64,000 nucleotides of DNA from Puccinia triticina (Eukaryota; Basidiomycota; Pucciniomycetes; Pucciniales; Pucciniaceae), in assembly GCF_026914185.1 (NCBI RefSeq), contig NC_070569.1, positions 1,240,001 to 1,304,000 of the forward strand. Direction: 5' to 3'. Of the stretch, positions 35,177 to 45,600 are shown one piece after another. Position numbers and translations under genes: made by a program. The stretch's first letter is position 1; each line of letters begins with the position of its first letter. The notes below the pieces were generated by a model. That model was not told the DNA's origin, did no database searches, and saw only the letters and a list, made by a program, of their open reading frames with translations.

Positions 35177-36554
35177 ATGCCAAGAAGAAAAAACCACCCC
35201 AGCAACATCAACACGGGCGATGAAGATGACAATGATGAAGTCCACGGTGGTTTTTTTTTTCTTTTCTGCTTATTCAACATTGTTTGTCATAACTAAACAA
35301 GTACTGGGCTTTTTTTGCTACCTACTTAGAGCATCCTTACCGGTGACTAGTTTAGCTCGAAATTAGCTAGTTTAGCCACCAATCTCAACCACACCGGGTG
35401 TAGCTAAGCCCAAGCTAAATTAGTGAGAAGCTTGAATTTCAGCTAACCGTCACTACATTTAGTGACGGTTAGCTCAAAGCTAACTGCCATTTCTCGCGCC
35501 CACCACTCAGCTCCACCCCGCGCAAGCTGAACCAATATGGCTGGATCGCTGTCGCTAACTTAGTTTGCAACAGCTGTGAGTCAAAACTTGCGCCAACATA
35601 GCTCGACCGGTAAGGATGCTCTTAGATGATATTGATCTGCAACTCTCCCCCAACAAGAGCCAAGCCACGCAGCCAGAGGAAAAGAAAAAAAGTGCTATTT
35701 ATACCAAACCCAAAGACTATGAGCTATGTCACGCCTGGGTTCAGGTATCCAAAGATTCCACCGTTGGAACCAATCAAGAAGGAAGCACTTTCTGGGAACA
35801 AATTTCAACCGTGTATCACAAAGGTATGCCTCATCCAATCCAACCAGCCAACAGCTTGAAAAATCAATGGAGCAAAAATGTGCAGCCTGCAATAAACAAA
35901 TTCCTTGGTTGTGTTAATCAGGTTGAACAGTTCAACCAGAGTGGTGCATCTGTTGAGGACCAGTTAAACCAAGCTCTCCGACTTTACACCAAGGACCAGC
36001 ATACTCACTTCAAACATTTGTGTTGCTACAATCTCCTTGTTAAAAGCCCTAAGTGGACCAATTACTGTTGTCATGAAAAGAAAGCCAAAGTTTCTAAGAA
36101 AAAGAGAGCCGCAAGTCCTACTAGCAATCCCCCACCATCAAATGCACCCAAATCAACTGCAGCACAAACTCCTGCACCATCCAATGCTTTTTCCAAGTTT
36201 GATGGTACTGGTACCAATCCTTCAATACTTGAGCAACCAATTGGAAAAAAAAAGGCAAAGTTACTCAACCAAATAGCAACCAAAGACCAAGAATGGAAAG
36301 TCGACGTTGCTGATGCTCGAAATAAGATTGCATCCAAATCCAAACAATTCAACAACATCATGAACAATGATTCACTTTCCCTCAAGCGCATTGCACAAAA
36401 TGGAGAACACATGGCAAAAAATGCAGAGACTGCTTCTGAGCTGTCCATCATGAATAAGAATCTTGCCGGGCTTGACAACAAGCAACAGGAGTACTACAGG
36501 TTGAAGAGAAGGGAGATTCTCCAATCTCTGTGTGAGAAAGAAAAATCCACATGA
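35177..36554 (+). CDS. Harbinger partner protein (NAM-associated/Myb-like)
   Basis: Two exons, 35177-35246 and 35626-36554, give 332 residues beginning MPRRKNHPSNINTGDEDD. Phases agree across the intron. The middle resembles the plant-type NAM-associated region seen in Harbinger second proteins (YTKPKDYELCHAWVQVSKD, FWEQISTVYHKG, LKNQWSKN). The C-terminal part is a Lys/Glu-rich likely coiled coil. In this family the partner forms a complex with the transposase. The intron is 379 bases because a 293-base MITE sits at its 3' end; without it the intron would be 83 bases. The frame is open throughout, unlike the transposase opposite. Confidence 0.75.
35329..35621. mobile_element. Harbinger-type MITE nested in an intron
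   Basis: Terminal inverted repeats GAGCATCCTTACCGG and complement, with a perfect 3-base duplication TTA (35326-35328 and 35622-35624). The interior has TTAGCT/AGCTAA words and does not code. The right target copy forms part of the host intron's acceptor (TTAG). Confidence 0.9.
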
Positions 36555-36976
36555 ATCTCTCTACCTGTACTTGGTCTCAATCACTGTTGTGTTTTCTCTC
36601 TATCGCGCATGATTACTTTTTTTCTTTTGCTCTTCATCACTTGTTTTTCTTTTCCCTAAAAATATTGCTCTCAATCACTAGTTTTTGGCCTTGATAAACC
36701 TAGGCTCTATTGACCTTGAAAACTCTCTATTAGCCTCAATAACTTGTCTTTCCTATCTTGATTGCTCTCAATCTCTTGCTCAATCAATCACTCAATCAGT
36801 CAAATGGTGCAACCTGAATTTGTTTTATTGCAATTTTTTTAGGATTAAAGCAAGAAAACTAGCTAAGGAGAAACAAACTAGCTAGCTGAGATGAACTAGC
36901 TAATGAGAAATGAAGATATAAATTCAAGATAATATTGATAAGGAACTTATTGATAGAGTCAAGGTTCTTCTTCAAG

Positions 36977-38562
36977 TCAACCTTTGATCTCCCATTGATG
37001 TTTAACTAGATTGCTGCGGAGCTGAAAATGTGTGCTAGAGTCTCTCATTGAATGATAGTTTTCAATGAAATCAGAAAAGGAAATTGATGAGCCATCTCTT
37101 GAGATGTCAACCTCTGTGATGATTGCACCAGTAGGGTTCTTGTCAAAGGTATATTTCAAGTCAGTCCCTTGTTCATCCTCCACAATCATGTTGTGGAGGA
37201 TGACACACACCTTCATGATATTTGCAAGGTTGTGATGCTTCCATCCTTGGGCTGGGCAAGCAACAAAGGCAAATCAACTTTGAAGTGCCCCAAATGCGCG
37301 CTCCACATCTTTGTGTTGGGCTTCTTGGAGCTTTGCAACGTGTTTCTGGTCTGCTCCCCGGGGCTGCAAGAACGTCTTCACAAAGGTTGCCTGGTCTGGA
37401 TAGATTGCATTGGCGAGGTAGTACCCTTGCTGGTAGTTGTGTCCGTTGATTGTGTATTCACATCGCGGTGCCTGACCGTTCAAGAGATTCTCAAATAGTG
37501 GTGAAGTATCAAGGACAATTATGTTGTTGTGAGAGCCTGGCAAGCCAAAGTAGGCATGCCAGATCCACATATCTTGTGATGCGACTGCCTCAAGAATGAC
37601 TGTTGGTTGCTGAAAATGATAGTAGGAGGTCAGCATGGTACATCTACCCCACCTTTGCTATGGGGCCCTTTGAAGCTGATAAGCCTTCATGGCACTATAT
37701 TTCCACTGGAAAGATTTTCCATGATACTAGGGCAGTTCAATTGCATGTGTAGTATAGACCATGAATGCAAATCATACATTCAAAGGAACCCAATCCATCA
37801 AAGCAGTCGGTGAGGGACCATAAGGAAAAAGAAAGTTAACACCTTTTCTTTTCCTTGAAATGCTCCCGCCCAGCCAGATGGGCAGTTCTTCCACTCCCAG
37901 TGCATACAATTGAGCAATCCAAGCATGCCTGGGAAGCCTCGGTTGGCACCTTTGGAGAGGAGTTGCTCCAAGTTGGCAGTTGTTGGGTTTTGAAGATATT
38001 CCGCCGAGTAGATAGCAACAATATCGTTGCAAAATCTGTCCATACACTCTTGAGATGTGGACTCTGAAAGCTGTAAGTATTTTTTGTTGAAGTCAGCAGC
38101 GGCTCCGTACGCAAGCATTTGCAAAGCCGCAGTTATCTTGACAAGGGGCCTCACCCAAGGTTTTCCCAACGCGTCGGCCCTGAGCTTAAAGTAAAGATCA
38201 AAATTTTCAACAGCCTCTGCAATCTTCAAGAAGAGGGGCTTTCCCATTCAAAAACGTCGCCGGAATACTATTTCATTGTAGAAAGGCTGTGCACAAAAGT
38301 AATGGCCCACAAGCCTCTGGTAGGCTCCTTCAAAGTTGTGGGGACGGTTGGGCTGTTTGCCTGGTTTTGATCCGCCGTGTGAAGAAAAATCCACGTCCTC
38401 ACAGGATTCATTGTCATCAAGCAGCAATGGCATGACTTGAAGAGCTGCATTGATTGTTGATCTGAACCTTGCCACTAGATGCCTTTGTCGGATTAGTATC
38501 TGCAGTACGTTGGGGTCAATAACCATGCTGATTGTGCCTTGTTCGATCTCCTTGTTCTCCAT
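36977..38562 (-). pseudogene. PIF/Harbinger transposase, inactivated
   Basis: Reading from 38562, the protein starts MENKEIEQGTISM and continues through typical family sequence (CMHWEWKNCPSGWAGAF, SHNNIIVLD, KDVERAFGALQS, MKVCVILHNMIVEDEQ). One intron is inferred between GKEK near 37845 and QPTVILEAV near 37615. In-frame TGA codons at 38250-38248 and 37276-37274 fall where the family normally has Arg. The first catalytic Asp is Asn (AAT at 37921-37919) and the second is also Asn (AAC at 37525-37523); the final Glu (in VERAFG) is kept. All four changes fit C:G to T:A transitions. The protein cannot be made or catalyse. Confidence 0.85.
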
Positions 38563-38772
38563 GTTGGTTGCAACCTTTGGCTATTGTGGTCACAATCCGG
38601 TGGTGAAGTAGGGGGAATCAGGGGTACAGCCTTTCACAAAGTTGAGGTGCTACTTTTAAGTTTTAGGACCTTGCTGTGTGAAAGAGTCCTTGGGCGGGGG
38701 ACTATAAGTGCGCCGCAGTCGCGCGAGCTGAGGCTTTAGTCCCTCAGATAGTCCCGCGCGGTGGAGATGCTC

Positions 38773-38836
38773 TAAGCCTCTCAAACGGAGGGTCCGGGGG
38801 AGCCCGCCTGGAGGGCTCTCCGTAGGAGAGGCTTAT
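38773..38836. repeat. Short hairpin element abutting the transposon
   Basis: TAAGCCTCTC at the left and GAGAGGCTTA at the right enclose GGAGGG/GCCCTCC sequence that also pairs. It directly adjoins the right end of the Harbinger element. Confidence 0.6.
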
Positions 38837-39599
38837 GCATAATGTCTGAAAGCTGGCAGACAAGGGAAGGATTTTCAGCCCTAAAAACACAAAAACATAA
38901 TTTAAAACTCAACAGCACATTTACAGAGAAATCTGAGTAGACAGTTCTCTCAGCAGTACTGATGCGCACCCTTGCCCAAGTTTTTGAGGCATAAACTCCA
39001 AAACTGATTGAAGGAACCTGTTTTGAAGGTCAAAGGAATCCTGAAGGATATTCCTTTGCTCTGAAGATCCAATGTTGGATTTTCTGATAATATGCACAAT
39101 TGAATATCCTATCTGCAACAATTGAGTGGCTACAGGTGTAGGATCTGCACATATCTGCAGGCTTGTGAATCCAATATCCACAAGGCATGATGGTTGTAAT
39201 TCCTTGGTTTACATTTCTTTGTGTTTTTGTATTTTTAAAAGATTAGTACAAGGAAAACGGTTGGGATTGAGGAAGTGAGACCAGCACCATTTGAAAGCTG
39301 AGGTTCTATTTTGGCGCTGGGACAGGTCCACAGGAGCTGAGGGGGAGGCTGGGTTATGCTAAGTATTTTTCCTCCAGCCATGCATGATTTCTTTCTCAGC
39401 CAAATTTTTGACTTTGTGCACAAGTCCCTCCCTGCGGGAGGGGCTGCTTTGTGGCCAGCCTCAGCAAGCCTCCCACCAGGGGGGACTTGTGTCAAGTTAG
39501 GGTCTCATAGACTCATCCACACCTCAAATTCTTGGCAAACAAGAAACTTGTTGTGCCAAGAATCTTTCATGTCAATTCTGGGCGGTCTCACAATCCCCT
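38837..39599. repeat. Spacer with a second AAGTCCC-type hairpin
   Basis: No gene. At about 39416-39496, CACAAGTCCCTCC and GGGGGGACTTGTG form the arms of a stem of the same style as those at 63186-63782. Confidence 0.5.
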
Positions 39600-39650
39600 G
39601 CACTACCAACGTTACCTGATATCCAGCAGGGGATACTTGGTAAAATATAA

Positions 39651-40015
39651 GAGCATCCACATCCGTTGCTAAGTTAGTCTGGACTATCTAGCTTGGATTA
39701 CGGTTGGAGTAAGCTAATCCAAGTGGCCAACCACATTGGTGTAGATTGGGAGGTCCAAGGCTGTCGGAGATTATGTGATTAGGTGCCTGTATGGTATGTG
39801 TTTGGCACCTAAACACATAGATTTCATGCCATTGAGCATGATGCATATTCATTTTAGAGGGTAGTCCAAGGACTAGTGGGGGCTAGATTTATACCCCACT
39901 AGCTCCAAACCAAGCTCTGGGTCAAGTTGATTCCCGGTTGATCCAACCCAATGCAATTGCGGGGTCGAACTAAGTGCCCTAATCCGGACTAACTTAGTGC
40001 CAGGTGCGGATGGTC
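39651..40015. mobile_element. Harbinger-like MITE (365 bases)
   Basis: Left end GAGCATCCACATCCG and inner CTAAGTTAGTC are mirrored at the right end (GACCATCCGCACC and CTAAGTTAGTC, read on the minus strand). Flanking triplets TAA and CAA suggest a mutated 3-base site. Non-coding. Confidence 0.65.
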
Positions 40016-40088
40016 CAAGGGATATCCAATATAGTTTTTTTTGTTCTGTAAATTGTTTCATGGTTTCTGTAAATTTTCTGTAACTTGC

Positions 40089-41040
40089 TGTCAGCCACAG
40101 AGTACATGTCACAGTACCTTACACGTACCAAGTACCTGCAATTGTTCACATTACATATAGTACATTCCTTTTTACACCTTTATTACATATGTATATCATT
40201 TGATACAAGCTTAAGAATGTACTCCTGTTATACATTACATTACAGATAACCATAGTTAAATACAGTTACCATAATGTACTGTTGTTATGAGAGTTAAGTT
40301 ACGTGCAACAGTAAGATTACAATACATTGTAATATTACTGTACACGTGAAATACCCCAAGACAGGTATCACTCATTTATCCCCTGTTAAGCCTCAGTCCC
40401 CATTTACATAATATATTGTTTATGATATAATTACATAAACAATACATGATGTAATCCAATTCAAAGAGCACTGAATGGAATCAATGATTGGTTATGATCA
40501 GCTAGTGTGCACAGCTACTGATCCAGGATCAGTACTGATCATTACAATGCCCTGATCATTTCCAATGTTGATCCTCGTGAGGATCTGCTTCCCTTGAGCG
40601 CTTCCAGTTCCCCCCTGGTCCTGAAGCGCCTCCAAGCGCCTCATATTCCCTCCTGCTCTTTCCCCTCTATATAAACACGCCCCTCAGGACTGTTTATCCC
40701 TCAGAATATTATTACAGCAAAGTTTAACCCATACTATAGTTAAACAGTGCTTTCATTCTCAACCATCATTCAATTCAGGAATACTCTCAACTCTTGATTA
40801 CCCTTACCTTTCTGTAGGTAAAACCACGAACCCAAGTTGAGTTATTCCTTGGATGCCTATTAACACCCTGTGTTGATCTGGATGCGCCTTAATTGAGCAA
40901 GCCTCTCAGTCAAGATTACTGATAGAGTGAAACCTTTTCCAGGTCTTACCACGAACCCATTGGCCCATCCTTGGCATCTTACACCATCATCTTGATAGTA
41001 ACAACCCTCTCAGACACGGTTAGTTACATACAGGCTGACA
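40089..41040 (+). mobile_element. Solo LTR with 5-base target duplication
   Basis: Begins TGTCAGCC, ends GGCTGACA, and is flanked by CTTGC at 40084-40088 and 41041-41045. A TATA-like CTATATAAACACG near 40669 lies where an LTR promoter would be. End motifs match the other LTRs in the window, but the interior looks different, so it may be another subfamily. Orientation is inferred from the TATA position. Confidence 0.85.
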
Positions 41041-41265
41041 CTTGCTGTGTGATTTCTGTAAGTTTTCTGTGACTTACAGAATTATTACAGGGGCACTTCT
41101 CATTTGAACAACAGTTACAGAAAAGTTACAGAAAAGTTACAGAGAATTTACAGAAAGTTTCCAGACATTTGAAAACACTTTACAGAACATAAAATGATGT
41201 ATACTGGATATCCCTCATATTTTACCAAGTATCCCCTACTGGATATCAGGTAAGGTTGGTAGTGC

Positions 41266-41732
41266 TGGTCAAGCTGCAATTAAAATCTGCAACTTGCAGT
41301 GAGCAACATGAACACCCCTTGGTTATACCAATCAGCTGAGTGTTATTTTTGCGGCTTCAGCTGCATGGCATAAGTATCTCCATCTGCAACTTCTGATTCC
41401 TCGGCCGTCCACTGCAACACTGAAGACATCTTGAAAAGAGAAGTACCATTTGTACTCTATCTGAAGTGCTGTTTCTGATCCATATTGTACAATGATACAA
41501 TGGTTCCAACGAGGTAAAGTTTTACACAGCCACACATTTTGCAAATCTGAATGTCTTACCAAACACGCTGGAAGTGAAATTTTGCTGCATAAAGAGTGGC
41601 TAGGTATTTTTATGAGGGATCATCGCAATTATAATACCAAAAAGATACACATTCACTGTATAGCATTAATTTTGATCACATACATTTTCTGCTGGTTCCA
41701 CCAACACCAATCCGCTCTAATTTCACCCAACA
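41266..41732. other. Upstream region of the disrupted secreted-protein gene
   Basis: AT-rich; no recognisable gene. Confidence 0.35.
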
Positions 41733-42628
41733 ATGAACCATTTTGTTGGTTACCATCAAGTTTTATTTTTGATTATCTTCCTGTTGCACCATGTAATTCA
41801 ATCCGTGGGATACATATTTGGTAATTAGATACATTTCACCTTTCCCAAAATTGAAGATGAACTGACCTTGATTAACATCATCTTTATAATAATAAAAAAA
41901 GCAAACCATGGTGACACAGGCAAAGAGATTGGAATTTTTGATTCACTGGCTGAAATTAATGATAAAGCACATGATCCAAAGTTTTCATTTCCTAAAACCA
42001 ACAAAGACAATCTGATGGACTACATGGAATCTGCGGATTCGCTTTATAAAAGAGGAAGCATTTTTCCAGAATTCAGTAAGTCAAAATACTCTCCTCATGT
42101 CAGTGACAAAGTTACTCACCCATGATCTGTTGCTTATTGCTTATTGTAACATTCCACATTCATTTTCAAACTTGAACTCAATTCCATGGGCCAGAAAATT
42201 CTTTTGGGCATGACTTCATTTCCATGAAGAGAAGCTTGGCCAAAACAAGATCTTATTTATTTGAGAGTATGAACAAAGTGGATCAGTCAGGTGTTGAAGG
42301 CAAAGGTGATTTGGTAGAAATTCTTGAAAAATTGGAATCATTCAGCACCCTTATTCAAGAACAAGTGATTTTTAAAATACACAAATTGAAAAACACAAAT
42401 AAAATCACTGTTGACATTGAAATGGAAGAAGTCACTGGATCCCACAAAGAAAAACCTAAAGGCACTGTATTGGTTACAGATTCAGAAGAACAAATATGGT
42501 CTGATGTTTTGAAATTTCAGGTTGAAAAATTGATTGATCTGTTCCACCAGATCAATTCTTTCAAAACTGGCAATAAAACAAATCTTCATTCTAATCACAA
42601 CATTTCAATAAATCTCCAAAACAATATA
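41733..42628 (+). pseudogene. Secreted-protein gene, 5' part, cut by a MULE
   Basis: Exons 41733-41820, 41902-42075 and 42195-42628 join in phase. The predicted protein starts MNHFVGYHQVLFLIIFLLHH, a strong signal peptide. A Lys/Asp/Glu/Ile-rich, helix-prone chain of about 200 residues follows, with few cysteines. A donor (GTTGAA at 42629) allows splicing in phase to a piece at 48213, beyond the Mutator-like element inserted at 42644. Codon use is AT-rich, unlike the lipases and VPS8. No family was recognised. A secreted protein in a rust is a candidate effector, but nothing in the sequence shows a role. The 3' part has a frame conflict, so the gene is probably dead. Confidence 0.55.
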
Positions 42629-42643
42629 GTTGAAATATTCAAC

Positions 42644-45600
42644 GGGGTGAATGATTTTTACAAACTGTGTTTTACAATGCTACCCCATTGTAAAGCGGGG
42701 GCATTGTAAAAATGCAAAAATACATGCATTTAATTAGTTTTACAATTTATGTCGTCCCAACCGCGCAATGTAAGCTCACAGGATGTAAATTACATTTTGT
42801 AATTCACACCCGGGTGACCTGTAATCTTTACTTTTACGGTCTGCGCTGTTACATTGCATGTTACAGTGCATGTAAACCTGTACATAACCTACCAAACAAT
42901 TAGTATTACAATACCTTAGCTTACAACCTCTCAGACTTGCAGCCCATCCAAGCTCTGGGAAGCTTATCTCACCCCCCTAGATAGCTTATATCTCCACAGT
43001 GACGGCCTAGGTTAGGGCTTGACACAACCATCTTCCAGCTGGTCAGTCGAGAGATTCTAGGTTTCTTTGTCAGCCTGATTGATCACTTTTTTTCGGACTT
43101 TCCCACAGGTATCAACAACCTTAATAGAGCTCCTGATACGTTAATAGACATCAATCCTGATATATTCCAATAATCTGCACGCCTAATACCTGATAAGCTA
43201 TAACCTTGCTTATTCTTTAATACATATCCTTTGATACGGCGGCCATGGCCCGCAAAAAGAAAAACACCGCCCGCAACCCTCCTCCCACTCCTCCTCTCAA
43301 TCATCCGACATTATCTGCTACCCCCACGATATCGGCGCCCAAAATAGTGAAGACCCCCGCAATATCCATTCCCAATTCCGGAAACACACAGACTTCCAAA
43401 ACCTCCGCCCACCCTGAAATTGAAAAGCCAAATCCTACCGAACCTGAAGACAAGCCAAACTGGCAGTACCCTACCGCCATGGATGAAGTCTTCAATACTT
43501 TTATTGATCATGGTTGCCGGTTAGACAGGCAGGGGTATCCGCTTTACCCGAATGGATCTACCACTTTTGTCCTCACCGCCGGTACCGAGATTGTGAATTT
43601 TGGATCGGTTGGGTTCACCAAGAGATCCAGCAACGACACCAAGTCCGACGAGTGGCAAGTCACGCGATATTACTGCCGTGGTGTTTTACAATGCGATGAG
43701 AATGGTTGTGATTATGCTGGCCCCCCGCCAACTGGACACGGTAAAATTGAAGAGCTTCTCAGCACGTAAGTCCTTAGTTCCCTCTCATTCATTACAACAT
43801 CAGGACTGAATGCAAACTTTTTTCTTCATTTCAGTAACCCCTCATGCAAAGGGCTTGCAGGTCGATGCCCAGGGAAGATCCGCTGGCAAAGCTGCTCGGG
43901 AACTCAATGTTGATTCGATATCCACAAGAAAACTGGATGGGGTCTCCTCCGACACCGAGGTAATCACAATCATCGGTGGCCATCGTCGAAGAAACCAGAC
44001 CCCTTGGCAAAGAAGGATCTAGTTGAAACTGTCAAAAAAAATCCTAAGGCATCCGCGCTCCAGCTCAAGGTTTGATTTTTTTGTTTCTGCCCAGCTCCCC
44101 CTCCCTCCAATTTCATTTCACCCAGATAAGCTGACCTTTAAAATATTTTCCGATCAAAATATAGATTGGTAAAGCCGGTGGGCCTGGCGAGCCAAGTGAC
44201 AGTGTTGTTAACATCCATGAATCCCTCGGCCACTCGGACCGGCTTTGTCACCTTCGTCGTCAGATACTTCAGCAGATCGATTTTGGTTCAGGGAAGGGTG
44301 TTAATGATAGTAGTGATAGGTTCATGCACGACCTTTTACAATGGCAGCTGTTGAGTAATTTTATTTTTGAATCGATTTGTCTACATTTAAATTTGCTAAC
44401 TTTACAATCTAATGATCTAATTTGACAGGAACGGCATGGAAACCATATCGATTGCGTGCAACGCAGGACATGAACACATCACCTTCCAGACTGAGTGGAT
44501 GTCTCAGAGGCTTCTGGATCGTCGCGAAGACAACAACAATCTGTACTCGGGCGGCTTGATCTCGGACGTCACTTACCGCTTCTTTGCCACAGGTTATCTG
44601 CTCACAACCTCCATGTACTGCGACGAAATTTCTCGATGGATTCCCGTCCAGCTCAGCTGGATACGTGGGCTGAGTGAATCGTACTACAAAGTCCACTTCT
44701 CTGTCCTTTTCCGCCAATTCCTCATCCCCTCACTCCTGCAAAGCGAGCGCGAGAACATGGCGCGAAGTGTTGTGGATTTCTCCAAAGCTCAACAATCTGG
44801 ATTTGTGGCGGCGTACATGGATGTTTTTGGCAAAACCAAACGTGAGGAAGCCATGAAGAAACTGAAGGGATGCCGCGAGCACTTCCGACAATCAGTGACA
44901 AGGGTCAAGCGGAACCGGGCGGTCATCATGCCTGATGAGCAGGTTAGTTCTGGTTTGTTTTCTTATTTGAGACGTCAACACTAGCTTACATTTAATCTCA
45001 CTTTAGGCTTTATTTGAAGCCAAGTGTCTCGCCCTGCTGCAGCCATGTGAAAAAGGTGGGCCAACCCACAACAAGAGAATCGATGAGATGCGGCGCAGAT
45101 TCCCCAAGGTCAAGGCTTGGCTTGACTGGTGGACTATGGCCGATGTCGAATCGATGCTTTTCCCCAGCCGCCGCAAGATGCTCGAGGACTGTCCTAACGG
45201 CAATGATCAGCTCCCAAGTTCTACTAATGCTCAGGAGAGCATGCACCGAGTCTACTACATGTTCAGGTAGGTTCGGTTCCTTGTCTTTTCATCTTAAATC
45301 TGGTTTGGAGATAAAAAAAACGCTGACTTGATTGATTGATCAGTTCTGGAAAGAAGGCTTTGATTCCAGGTTTTGCCGAGCTCTTTGCATTTGTCAAAGA
45401 TTTGGAGAAGGACCACGAGCTCACTATGCGTGGCATCCCCATCCGGTATGGGATCAAGCCAAAGAACCAGCAAGACATCGCCCACTCAATTGGTTGGATC
45501 AAACCTACCAAGCGGCAGAGGGCCGCAATGAACAATGGGCGCCCTCCAGACACCACCCAAGCCCTTGTCGATCATCCAACCAAACGAGTAAAGCTCGGCA

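Larger units (their letters stand above)
34868..38772. mobile_element. PIF/Harbinger DNA transposon with both genes, inactivated
   Basis: Terminal inverted repeats begin GAGCATCTCCACCGC at 34868 and end with its complement at 38772. Flanking triplets are TGA and TAA, an imperfect version of the 3-base target site expected for the superfamily. It carries two divergent-role genes facing each other: a NAM-associated/Myb-like partner (+, 35177-36554) and a DDE transposase (-, 38562-36977). Two-gene organisation is standard for PIF/Harbinger, where the partner protein helps nuclear import and DNA binding. The transposase is dead, so movement would need help from another copy. Confidence 0.88.
39600..41265. 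mobile_element. Non-autonomous TIR transposon hosting two later insertions
   Basis: Inverted repeats of about 49 bases start GCACTACCAACGTTACCTGA (39600) and end with the matching complement (41265), including GGGGATACTTGGTAAAATAT on the left. No flanking target duplication was found. The interior consists mostly of a MITE (39651-40015) and a solo LTR (40089-41040); removing them leaves about 350 bases without coding capacity. Confidence 0.8.
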
